DNA from: JANYGM01 sp043764015
Lineage (GTDB): Bacteria; Bacteroidota; Bacteroidia; Cytophagales; Thermonemataceae
Direction: 5' to 3'
Length of the DNA: 62,956 nt
Assembly: GCA_043764015.1 (NCBI GenBank)
Contig: JAYUKY010000032.1
Location: forward strand, 1-62,956
In this document: in pieces, positions 25,037 through 32,724 of the stretch
Layout of the letters: every line of letters begins with the position of its first letter
Numbering within the stretch: the first letter of the stretch is position 1
The notes under the pieces: model-generated
What the model was told of the DNA's origin: nothing
What the model saw: the letters and a program-made list of their open reading frames with translations, nothing else
Databases searched by the model: none
Made by a program: the position numbers and the translations under genes

Positions 25037-26893
25037 ATGCCTAATAATGATTTAGAAAAACTTTCAAAGTCTGAACTTATTGCACTCGTCAAGCAAATTA
25101 AATCAAAAGATAGAAATGCTGTGATGGAATCTGAAATTATCCGTGCCAAACAAGAGGAAATTAACCGTTTGCACGACCGTTTCAAACTTGCCAATAGAGC
25201 AATGCGAGAAGGACTTTGGGAGCTTGATATACCTGAAAATCAAGTGCTTACAGATGATACACCTATTTGGTACTCTCGTCAGTTTGTCAAACTTTTAGGT
25301 TTTGAATATAACGAATTTGCGCCAAAAATTCATTCTTGGAGTAGCCTTATTCACCCAGAACACAGAGAAAGAGTTTTTAGTCTTTATACTGATTTTATTA
25401 CAGGAAAAATAGAATTTTATGATGTTGAATTGCTTTTAATGACCAAATCTGGTGAGTACCGCTGGTTTAATGAGCGTGCTACAATGCTACGTTTGCGTGA
25501 TGGTGTGGCTATACGTGAGGCGGGGTCGTTACGTGATATTCACGACACAAAAATTGCCCAACAAATTGTTATCAATGAGAGAAAAAGGCTAGAAAATGTA
25601 CTTTACACGACAAAAGATGGCTATTATGAAGCTAATTTAGTTAATAACACGCTCTATTTGAGTGATAATTACTATTTATTGCTTGGTTATATTCCTAATG
25701 AAATTGAAATAAAATGGAAATCTTGGGAAGAAATGATGCACCCAGACGACAGATTACCTATGTCGGAAGCATACCAATTATTTTTACGTAAACAACTCAA
25801 CTCTTTCAAAAAAGAATACCGTGTTATATGCAAATCTGGGGAGTATAAATGGGTGTTGGATAGGGCTAAATTTGTAGAATTTGACAAAAAAGGCAACCCA
25901 ATAAAAATCATTGGAGCTATCAGCAATATCCATAAACAAAAAGAAATACAAGAAAAATTGCAAATTTCTAATAATCAACTAGAAATACAGAAAGATGCGC
26001 TAGAATTTACCATAAAACAGCTTCAACACACACAAGAGCAACTTATTCAGGCAGAAAAACTAGCCTCTATTGGTACGCTTGTGGCAGGAATTGCCCACGA
26101 AATAAATAACCCTATTAGTTATATTGTGGCAAGCAGTGAAGGGTTAAATATGACAATTAAAGATATTATGGTTCTTTTAAATGTTTATGATAAAATTACG
26201 GATAAAATTCTTGTAGATTTTCCTAATGATGATATCAAACAACAATTTGAGGCAATAACTAAGCTAAAAAAACAGATTGATTACCAAGATGCGCTACTAG
26301 AAATAGAAGAATTATTAGCAAATATCAGTTCTGGTGCAGAACAAACCGCAGAAATTGTAAGAGGATTGCAAAACTTTGCTCGTGCTGATGAAGGTATGTT
26401 GGGCGTTACGGACATACATAATTTGCTTGATGCAACGCTTCTGCTCCTTCAAAACCAAAACCAATATGATACGCTAATTGTAAGAGAATATGCAGATATT
26501 CCGTTGATACAATGCTATCCAAACAAACTACGACAGGTTTTTATGAACCTTATTGCAAATGCCATACAAGCCATTGATGTCAGTAATAACAAAAATAACG
26601 GTTTTATCAAAATAACAACTGGCTATCAAGTAGATAGCGCACAAAATGAAATTTTTGTTGAAATCACGGATAATGGCATTGGTATTTCTGCGGAAAAACA
26701 AAAGCGTATTTTTGAGCCGTTTTTTACAGATAAAGAAGTAGGAAAAGGGACAGGTTTGGGCTTGTCTGTGAGTTTAGGCATTATACAAATGCACAAAGGA
26801 AATATTACGGTCATTTCAGAAGAAAATAAAAGTACAAAATTTGTTCTAACTTTACCTATTTTGCAAACTGATAATGATTTTAGCAGTTTTTAA
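25037..26893 (+). CDS. cytoplasmic PAS-PAS sensor histidine kinase
   Basis: A 618-residue protein without membrane helices. An N-terminal coiled coil (about 5-50) precedes two PAS_3-type domains (about 55-170 and 185-300), each ending in the family pattern with SGEYRW or SGEYKW. A second coiled coil (300-345) leads to the phospho-acceptor His354 in AGIAHEINNPI. The ATPase domain has NLIANAIQAI, DNGIGIS, FEPFFTDK and GTGLGLSVS. It probably senses a cytosolic ligand or redox cue. No response regulator is next to it. Confidence 0.92.
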   Translation: MPNNDLEKLSKSELIALVKQIKSKDRNAVMESEIIRAKQEEINRLHDRFKLANRAMREGLWELDIPENQVLTDDTPIWYSRQFVKLLGFEYNEFAPKIHSWSSLIHPEHRERVFSLYTDFITGKIEFYDVELLLMTKSGEYRWFNERATMLRLRDGVAIREAGSLRDIHDTKIAQQIVINERKRLENVLYTTKDGYYEANLVNNTLYLSDNYYLLLGYIPNEIEIKWKSWEEMMHPDDRLPMSEAYQLFLRKQLNSFKKEYRVICKSGEYKWVLDRAKFVEFDKKGNPIKIIGAISNIHKQKEIQEKLQISNNQLEIQKDALEFTIKQLQHTQEQLIQAEKLASIGTLVAGIAHEINNPISYIVASSEGLNMTIKDIMVLLNVYDKITDKILVDFPNDDIKQQFEAITKLKKQIDYQDALLEIEELLANISSGAEQTAEIVRGLQNFARADEGMLGVTDIHNLLDATLLLLQNQNQYDTLIVREYADIPLIQCYPNKLRQVFMNLIANAIQAIDVSNNKNNGFIKITTGYQVDSAQNEIFVEITDNGIGISAEKQKRIFEPFFTDKEVGKGTGLGLSVSLGIIQMHKGNITVISEENKSTKFVLTLPILQTDNDFSSF

Positions 26894-26894
26894 A

Positions 26895-26977
26895 ATAATT
26901 ATGAATTATAAGTTTTGAGTTAAAATACATTATACTTTGTACTTCAACTCATAATTCACAACTCAAAACTCACAATT
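26895..26977. repeat. heptamer array flanking the MOSC gene start
   Basis: AATTATG, AATTATA and AGTTTTG units on the left and AACTCAT, AATTCAC, AACTCAA, AACTCAC units on the right form a partial inverted repeat. The last unit, AATTATG, contains the ATG of the next gene at 26978, the same arrangement as at prfA. Confidence 0.75.
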
Positions 26978-27823
26978 ATGCCTATTATTTCAGAATTATA
27001 CACTTATCCTATTAAATCTTTTGGAGGAATTTCTCTGAAAAATTCTTATTTAGACAAATTTGGACTGACAATGGATAGGCGTTTTATGCTTATTGATAGC
27101 CGCAATAAATTTATGTCGCAAAGAGAAATACCAGAATTGGCTCTTTTTAGGCTCAAATTCCAAGAATCAGGCTTTATGGTAGAACACCTTAATCATAAAA
27201 AGCAAGAACTATTTATCAATATAAAAGCTGAACAAACTGAACAAACTGAACAAGTTAGTACAGAGTTAAATGTGCAGATTTGGGACGACAATGTCGTTGC
27301 GGAATCTACCAGCAACGACATTGATACTTGGTTTTCTGATATGTTGCATACCAAAGTGCGCCTCGTGCAGATGCCAGACAGAGGCACACGTCAAGTGGAC
27401 ACAAGATATGCGCCAGAAGGTACAATGACCGCTTTTTCTGATGAATTTCCTATTTTGCTGATTAGTCAGGCTTCTCTTGATAATTTGAATGATAAACTTT
27501 TTGAAAATAATACGCCCAAAATAACAATGGACAGGTTTCGTCCTAATATTGTGGTAAGCAATACAGTGACTTTTGAGGAAGATACTTGGCAAAATTTTCA
27601 GATAAATGGAATTAAGTTTACTTGCGCCAAACCTTGTGCTAGATGTACTGTAACCACTATCAATCAACAAACTGCCATAGCAGGCAAAGAACCACTAAAA
27701 ACGCTTGCTACTTACCGTAAATTTGACAATAAAGTGCTTTTTGGGCAAAATATTACTTTTGAATTTAGTACAAATATGCTTAGTATAGGACAAGAAATCA
27801 AACAAATAACACTTAAATTATAA
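26978..27823 (+). CDS. MOSC domain-containing protein (mARC/YcbX-like)
   Basis: A 281-residue protein with an N-terminal MOSC beta-barrel domain (YTYPIKSFGGISL, LTMDRRFMLID) and a C-terminal MOSC domain ending in RFRPNIVVS and CAKPCARCTVTTIN (about 188-232), whose cysteine is the likely molybdenum ligand. Related enzymes (YcbX, mARC) reduce N-hydroxylated compounds using molybdenum cofactor and a ferredoxin. No C-terminal ferredoxin domain is fused here. Residues 87-94 (EQTEQTEQ) come from a 9-bp tandem repeat. The start codon lies within a heptamer repeat unit. Confidence 0.9.
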   Translation: MPIISELYTYPIKSFGGISLKNSYLDKFGLTMDRRFMLIDSRNKFMSQREIPELALFRLKFQESGFMVEHLNHKKQELFINIKAEQTEQTEQVSTELNVQIWDDNVVAESTSNDIDTWFSDMLHTKVRLVQMPDRGTRQVDTRYAPEGTMTAFSDEFPILLISQASLDNLNDKLFENNTPKITMDRFRPNIVVSNTVTFEEDTWQNFQINGIKFTCAKPCARCTVTTINQQTAIAGKEPLKTLATYRKFDNKVLFGQNITFEFSTNMLSIGQEIKQITLKL

Positions 27824-27889
27824 ACTTGCAGGTATTACAAGCATTATTTATGTCTTTACAAACAACAATTAAGGCTTTCTTTATTTTAT

Positions 27890-27920
27890 TATTGATTTAA
27901 AGAGAGTTTTTGTATATTTG
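27890..27920 (+). promoter_or_regulatory. promoter for pfkA
   Basis: TATATTTG at 27913-27920 is an exact TAnnTTTG match, with an ATTG at 27891-27894 18 bp upstream. It leaves a leader of about 45 bp to the pfkA start. Confidence 0.6.
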
Positions 27921-27969
27921 AGCTAGAAAAAACCTAATTGTAACCCCTATAATTGAAAATCATAAGAAT

Positions 27970-28944
27970 ATGAAAAGAATTGGTGTATTTACTTCTGGCG
28001 GTGATTCTCCTGGTATGAACGCCTGCATACGTGCAGCCGTAAGAGGAGCTATTTATCATAATATAGAGATTTTTGGTATCAAACACGGCTATAATGGTAT
28101 GATTAGTGGCGAGATAATTAAAATGTCTTCTCCTTCTGTTAGCAATACCATTCAAAAAGGCGGAACTATCCTAAAAACTGCAAGAAGTAAAGAATTTTTG
28201 ACCACAGAAGGGCGCAAAAAAGCACACGAGCAACTGCTCAAACACAATATTGAAGGACTTATTGCCATTGGTGGAGATGGTACCTTTACTGGTGCTGAAG
28301 TGTTTTTTAATGAGTTTGGAATACCTACTGTTGGCTGTCCTGGCACTATTGATAATGATTTATTTGGTACAGATTATACTATTGGATATGATACTGCCGT
28401 AAATACCGCCCTAGATGCCATTGATAAAATCAGAGATACGGCTGATTCTCACGACAGAGTGTTTTTTATTGAGGTAATGGGACGAGATTCTGGGTATATT
28501 GCTATTTTTTGTGGTATTGCAGGTGGTGCAGAAATTGTGATGGTTCCTGAAACTTTAACTTCTTTGGATACTGTGGCAGAAACCCTTAATCAAGGCTGGA
28601 ACCGTTCAAAAACCTCGTCTATTATTGTCGTTGCGGAAGGTGATGAGGAAGGAAACGCCACAGAAATAGCTAAAAAAATCAGAGAAAAAACAAATGATAA
28701 ATTTGATATAAAAGTCAGTACATTAGGGCATATTCAGCGTGGAGGTGCGCCCACAGCACGAGACCGCATTTTGGCAAGCCGTTTGGGACTTGGCGCAGTA
28801 GAAGGTTTGATGAAAGGCTACAAAAATGTAATGATTGGCGTTGTAAATGAACAACTTGCCTATACGCCTTTTGCAGATGCTATCAGCAAATCAAAGCCTA
28901 TCAGTCAAGAGCTTATTAATATGGTGAATATTTTGAGTATTTGA
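27970..28944 (+). CDS. pfkA: 6-phosphofructokinase
   Basis: PfkA phosphorylates fructose-6-phosphate to fructose-1,6-bisphosphate, the committed step of glycolysis. The 324-residue protein has GGDSPGMNACIRA at 10-22, GGDGTFTGA near 98-106, the catalytic PGTIDND near 118-124 and MGRDSGYIA. The GGDGT form (not GGDD) points to ATP rather than PPi as phosphate donor. The 3' end runs into three 8-bp tandem repeats (GAGTATTT) that contain the stop codon. Confidence 0.96.
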   Translation: MKRIGVFTSGGDSPGMNACIRAAVRGAIYHNIEIFGIKHGYNGMISGEIIKMSSPSVSNTIQKGGTILKTARSKEFLTTEGRKKAHEQLLKHNIEGLIAIGGDGTFTGAEVFFNEFGIPTVGCPGTIDNDLFGTDYTIGYDTAVNTALDAIDKIRDTADSHDRVFFIEVMGRDSGYIAIFCGIAGGAEIVMVPETLTSLDTVAETLNQGWNRSKTSSIIVVAEGDEEGNATEIAKKIREKTNDKFDIKVSTLGHIQRGGAPTARDRILASRLGLGAVEGLMKGYKNVMIGVVNEQLAYTPFADAISKSKPISQELINMVNILSI

Positions 28945-28959
28945 GTATTTGAGTATTTG
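28935..28959. repeat. 8-bp tandem repeat at pfkA stop
   Basis: Three copies of GAGTATTT lie across and after the pfkA stop codon (TTG AGT ATT TGA). Confidence 0.8.
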
Positions 28960-29087
28960 TTTTTGGTTTTTTTGGAATGATTTACAACTTTTTTTAGCTG
29001 ATAAAACTCTTGATTATAAACGACAACTATTTTTATACTTTTTATCAAAAAAAACATTTATTTATCAAATTAAAACTAAAAAATTCT

Positions 29088-29834
29088 ATGGAAAATCTAA
29101 AAAATCCTACATTTATCTTCTTGATAACTGTATTTACTTGTATTTTTGCAGGCGCATTCACGAGTGCAAACGCCCAAACAAACGAAATAAGCATCAATTT
29201 GAAAGATTTTGATAAACTAGAAATTGGTAGTGCTTTTGTAATAGATGTCAGTAAATCCTCGCAATTTAGCATCAAAGCAAAAGGTAACAAAGAAAACCTT
29301 GACGAGATAGAAAGCTATGTAAAAAATGGAGAATTGCAAATAAAATACAAAGATAACAAATGGAAACGACAAAAAAACGGTACGGCGTATCAAAACTTTC
29401 CAGACGGTATGGTGTACCTTTATATCACAATGCCAGAATTGCAAGGCGTAACCTTTTCAGGCGCAACCAAATCAACTATTGAAGGTTTTTCTGTGAAAGG
29501 TACGTTTAATTTATCTTTGAGTGGCGCATCAGAAAGTAAAATCAGCTTGAAGGCGGAATCAATAGATATTTCTTTGTCTGGAGCGTCTAAAGCAAGAATT
29601 TCAGGTGGGAACGCCGCAATAATGATGATAGATATTTCTGGCGCATCAGCACTAGACACCTACGAATATGAAGCGAAAAAGATAAATATCAGTGCTTCTG
29701 GTGCAAGTAGTGCCAAGATTTCTGTGTCTTCGTACTTAAACGCCGACGCAAATGGCGCAAGCAGCATCAGATACAGAGGAAACCCAGATGTAAACTCTGA
29801 TTCTAGTGGTGCAAGTAGGATTTCAAAGGATTAA
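29088..29834 (+). CDS. DUF2807 (head GIN) putative adhesin-like secreted protein
   Basis: A 248-residue exported protein. The signal peptide covers residues 1-30 (ending ANAQ) and the rest is a right-handed beta structure with repeated short strands of the form SGASxSxIS (for example LSLSGASESKIS, ISLSGASKARIS, ISGASALDTYEY), typical of DUF2807 auto-transporter adhesin-like proteins. The longer frame from 29010 adds a Lys/Tyr-rich stretch not typical of a signal; the ATG at 29088 puts the hydrophobic core in the right place. Function in Bacteroidota is unclear. Confidence 0.88.
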   Translation: MENLKNPTFIFLITVFTCIFAGAFTSANAQTNEISINLKDFDKLEIGSAFVIDVSKSSQFSIKAKGNKENLDEIESYVKNGELQIKYKDNKWKRQKNGTAYQNFPDGMVYLYITMPELQGVTFSGATKSTIEGFSVKGTFNLSLSGASESKISLKAESIDISLSGASKARISGGNAAIMMIDISGASALDTYEYEAKKINISASGASSAKISVSSYLNADANGASSIRYRGNPDVNSDSSGASRISKD

Positions 29835-29855
29835 ACAAAAATAAATTTCTAACTC

Positions 29856-29893
29856 AACTTTCCAAAAGTCTGAAACTTTTGGAAAGTTATTTT
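29856..29893 (+). terminator. Rho-independent terminator
   Basis: AACTTTCCAAAAG pairs with CTTTTGGAAAGTT around a 7-bp loop and is followed by a T-rich stretch, between the DUF2807 and GSCFA genes. Confidence 0.85.
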
Positions 29894-29899
29894 ATATAA

Positions 29900-30934
29900 A
29901 TGGATTTTCATACAGAACTACATATTTTCCAAAATATCAGCCCAAATTTTCCGCAAATCAACCATAAAATGCCTGTTTTGAGCATTGGGTCGTGTTTTGC
30001 AGATATGATAGGAGAGAAACTTGCTTTTTATAAATTTAAAGCTGTTTCTAATCCTTTTGGAATAATTTTTAATCCTATTTCTATCAATAAATTACTCAAA
30101 TTATCATTAGAAAATACTTTTATTGATGATTTGAGTAATAATTTTATTAAAACTCAAGAGAATATTTGGCATCATTATGATTTTCATTCAGATTTGTATG
30201 GAAATTCTAAGGAAATACTTGACCAAAAAATCAAAGAAAAAATAAAGAGAACACAGGGTTTTTTTAATAATGATTTATCAAGGAAAACCCTCATTTTGAC
30301 CTTTGGAACAGCTTTTGTATATCTCAATAACCAATATAATGAAGTTGTGGCTAATTGTCATAAAATTCCACAAAAGAACTTCACTAAAAAAATGCTTTCT
30401 GTTGAGGAAATAATAGCTAATTTTGATGAGATTTATCCAAAATTATTAGAGAAAAATATAGAAACAATCCTTACTGTAAGTCCAGTAAGGCATATTAAAG
30501 ATACTTTGGTACTTAATTCTGTGAGTAAAAGTATTTTGAGAGTAGCAGCACATATTTTAGCAGAAAAATATGAGAAAGTTCACTATTTTCCTTCTTTTGA
30601 GCTAATGAATGATGATTTGAGAGATTACCGTTTTTATAAAACTGATATGCTTCACCCAAGCACGCAAGCAGAAGACTACATTTGGCAAAAGTTCGTACAA
30701 GCTTGTATGAATACGCCCACACAAGCCATTATGCAGGTTTGGGAGAATTTGTATAAAAATATTTCACATAAAAATCAAAAAGATAATTCTAATCATATTT
30801 CTCAAGAAAAGTCAAAAAAGCATAATCAATTCCTTCAAAAAACACTTTTTGAACTAGAAAACCTTGCACAAACCCTCGCAGAAGAAATTGACTTGAAAGA
30901 AGAAATAGAAAAATTAAGAACGAGAATAAAATAA
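29900..30934 (+). CDS. GSCFA domain-containing protein
   Basis: A 344-residue SGNH-hydrolase-like protein named for its IGSCFADMIG motif (residues 26-35, with the nucleophile-like serine). Other family blocks are LTFGTAFVY, NCHKIPQKNF, TVSPVRHIKD and MLHPSTQAEDYIW, which carries the late Asp/His region. GSCFA proteins are probably esterases or transferases with unknown substrates. No signal peptide is visible. The C-terminal 60 residues form a charged coiled coil. The gene starts right after a terminator. Confidence 0.9.
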   Translation: MDFHTELHIFQNISPNFPQINHKMPVLSIGSCFADMIGEKLAFYKFKAVSNPFGIIFNPISINKLLKLSLENTFIDDLSNNFIKTQENIWHHYDFHSDLYGNSKEILDQKIKEKIKRTQGFFNNDLSRKTLILTFGTAFVYLNNQYNEVVANCHKIPQKNFTKKMLSVEEIIANFDEIYPKLLEKNIETILTVSPVRHIKDTLVLNSVSKSILRVAAHILAEKYEKVHYFPSFELMNDDLRDYRFYKTDMLHPSTQAEDYIWQKFVQACMNTPTQAIMQVWENLYKNISHKNQKDNSNHISQEKSKKHNQFLQKTLFELENLAQTLAEEIDLKEEIEKLRTRIK

Positions 30935-31024
30935 AGAAGAAGTACGAGGTATGATATTTTTAATTTAATAATCAATGTTTTAATAAATCTTACATCAATT
31001 TTAACTATTTTTAACACTTTTACT

Positions 31025-31486
31025 ATGAAAAAAATTGCTTTTACTCTCGTTTTTGCGGTTATTTTCTGCCAGTCTTGTGATATGATTCTTGGTAACAAAC
31101 GTCATCTTATTGGAAACTGGAAAGTAGATAACCTTGACGTGCCTCACGCTGAAATTGCCGTTGATTTTGCAAAAGACATCATTCCTGGTGTTAAGATGGC
31201 AGAGAAAATAGTGCCTGATTTTATGAAAGAGAAAATTTTAAAAGAGATTAAAGAAAAACTTTTGAATACTAGTATCCGCTTTGATAAAGACGGAAAACTA
31301 GATTTTCAGCTTAATAATATCTCTTTGGGAGAAAATCAGTGGACTTTTGACGAAAAAACAAAGACAATCATATTTAATATCAAAGATTTCAAAATTCCTG
31401 TGGTTGTAGAGGAAATAAATGAACAAAAAATGACTTTTTGTTACATCTACAAAGAAGAAAAATTGCGCTTTTATTTGTCTAAATAG
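31025..31486 (+). CDS. putative lipoprotein, lipocalin-like
   Basis: A 153-residue protein with a lipoprotein signal (hydrophobic 5-14, lipobox ending CQSC). Mature segments GNWKVDNLDV, SIRFDKDGKLDFQLN, ENQWTFDEKTKTIIFNI and QKMTFCYIYKEEKLRFYL follow the beta-strand pattern of lipocalin-like lipoproteins of Bacteroidota, with a helical insert (about 48-85). It is probably anchored in the outer or inner membrane and binds a small hydrophobic ligand. No operon partner is evident. Confidence 0.8.
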   Translation: MKKIAFTLVFAVIFCQSCDMILGNKRHLIGNWKVDNLDVPHAEIAVDFAKDIIPGVKMAEKIVPDFMKEKILKEIKEKLLNTSIRFDKDGKLDFQLNNISLGENQWTFDEKTKTIIFNIKDFKIPVVVEEINEQKMTFCYIYKEEKLRFYLSK

Positions 31487-31562
31487 CCAATAAATAGACT
31501 TTAAAATTGACTTTTGAATAAAAAATTATAATTAAAAAAATACTGATACCAATGTTTTTTGG

Positions 31563-31570
31563 TATATTTG
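31563..31570 (+). promoter_or_regulatory. candidate -7 box for the lipoprotein/TPR pair
   Basis: TATATTTG, an exact TAnnTTTG match, 96 bp upstream of the chosen start at 31666. The leader contains an inverted repeat (GCACCTTAG at 31576-31584 and its complement near 31655-31663) and a 9-bp tandem ATATTTTTG. Confidence 0.45.
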
Positions 31571-31665
31571 CACTCGCACCTTAGTGTGAAAATTTTATGA
31601 TATTTTTGATATTTTTGATATTTTCTAATTCCAAAACTTCCACCCTAAGGTGCAGACAACAACAA

Positions 31666-32724
31666 ATGCCCATTTTTCTATTTTTACCGAGATTATTTTC
31701 TTTATTATTTCTTTCTTTTTTGCTTTTCACAAGTTGCAAAAACAATACAGAAATAGCTTTTTATCATTGGAAAACGGCTTTTAATCCTAGCAATGAAGAA
31801 GTAAATATCCTTAATCAACTCAAAACTAAACAAATTTATACGAAATTTTTTGATGTGAGTTGGGACGAGGAAACCAAAAGCACCAAACCGCAAGCAGAAG
31901 TTATCTTTTCTAAAACAAATTTGAGTTATAAGGGTTTTGAGATAGTTCCAACGGTATTTATTACCAATAAAAGTATATTAAATACGACAGATGACAAGAT
32001 AAATCTTCTTGCTGAACGTATTTTTAATAGAATAATGCTTATTTCAAATACTAATCAACTCAAAATCAAGGAAATACAACTGGATTGCGACTGGTCTGCA
32101 CGTAGTGAAGATAAATATTTTCAACTAATCTCTATCATAAAAAAACTTGCTAAGACTAAAAATATCCTTGTTTCCTGCACAATAAGGCTACATCAGTATA
32201 AATATCAGCCAAAAGTAGGCGTGCCACCTGCTGATAAAGGCGTTTTGATGTGTTATAATATTGGAGAATTGCGTGGAGATACCACAAACACTAATTATAA
32301 CTCTATTTTGGACATAAATATAGCTCAATCTTACCTAAAAGATACTAAAAAATATCCTTTGCCTTTAGATTTTGCCTTGCCTATTTACTCGTGGGCGGTT
32401 GTTTTGAGAGATAAACAAGTAATAAATCTTATCAATGATATAAATTTGGCATATTTATTGCAAAATCCTACAAAATATGCTAAAATTACAGAGAATTCTT
32501 TTAAAGTTTTGAGTAGTCATTATTTAGAAGGGACTTATTTGTATCAAAATGATATTATTAGAGTGGAAGAAAGTACGCCCAGACAGCTAAAACAGGCAAT
32601 TCTTCTCCTAAACGACAGTAAAAATAGTACCAATTCTAAACTTTTATTTTACCATTTATCAAAAACTAACCTCCAACAATTCAATTATGAAACAATCAAA
32701 AACATTGCTCAAGGCTTTCATTAG
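31666..32724 (+). CDS. putative lipoprotein, glycoside-hydrolase-like TIM-barrel (unknown)
   Basis: A 352-residue exported protein: hydrophobic signal, then lipobox FTSC at about residues 20-23. The mature part has YTKFFDVSWDEE, EIQLDCDWSARSEDKYFQL, SCTIRLHQYKY, GVPPADKGVLMCYNIGEL, then DFALPIYSWAVV, a strand-loop order like a TIM-barrel glycoside-hydrolase fold. Catalytic residues cannot be assigned. The next gene overlaps its 3' end by 38 bp, so the two are probably co-translated. I used the ATG at 31666 because the upstream part of the frame (from 31597) is low-complexity repeat. Confidence 0.75.
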   Translation: MPIFLFLPRLFSLLFLSFLLFTSCKNNTEIAFYHWKTAFNPSNEEVNILNQLKTKQIYTKFFDVSWDEETKSTKPQAEVIFSKTNLSYKGFEIVPTVFITNKSILNTTDDKINLLAERIFNRIMLISNTNQLKIKEIQLDCDWSARSEDKYFQLISIIKKLAKTKNILVSCTIRLHQYKYQPKVGVPPADKGVLMCYNIGELRGDTTNTNYNSILDINIAQSYLKDTKKYPLPLDFALPIYSWAVVLRDKQVINLINDINLAYLLQNPTKYAKITENSFKVLSSHYLEGTYLYQNDIIRVEESTPRQLKQAILLLNDSKNSTNSKLLFYHLSKTNLQQFNYETIKNIAQGFH

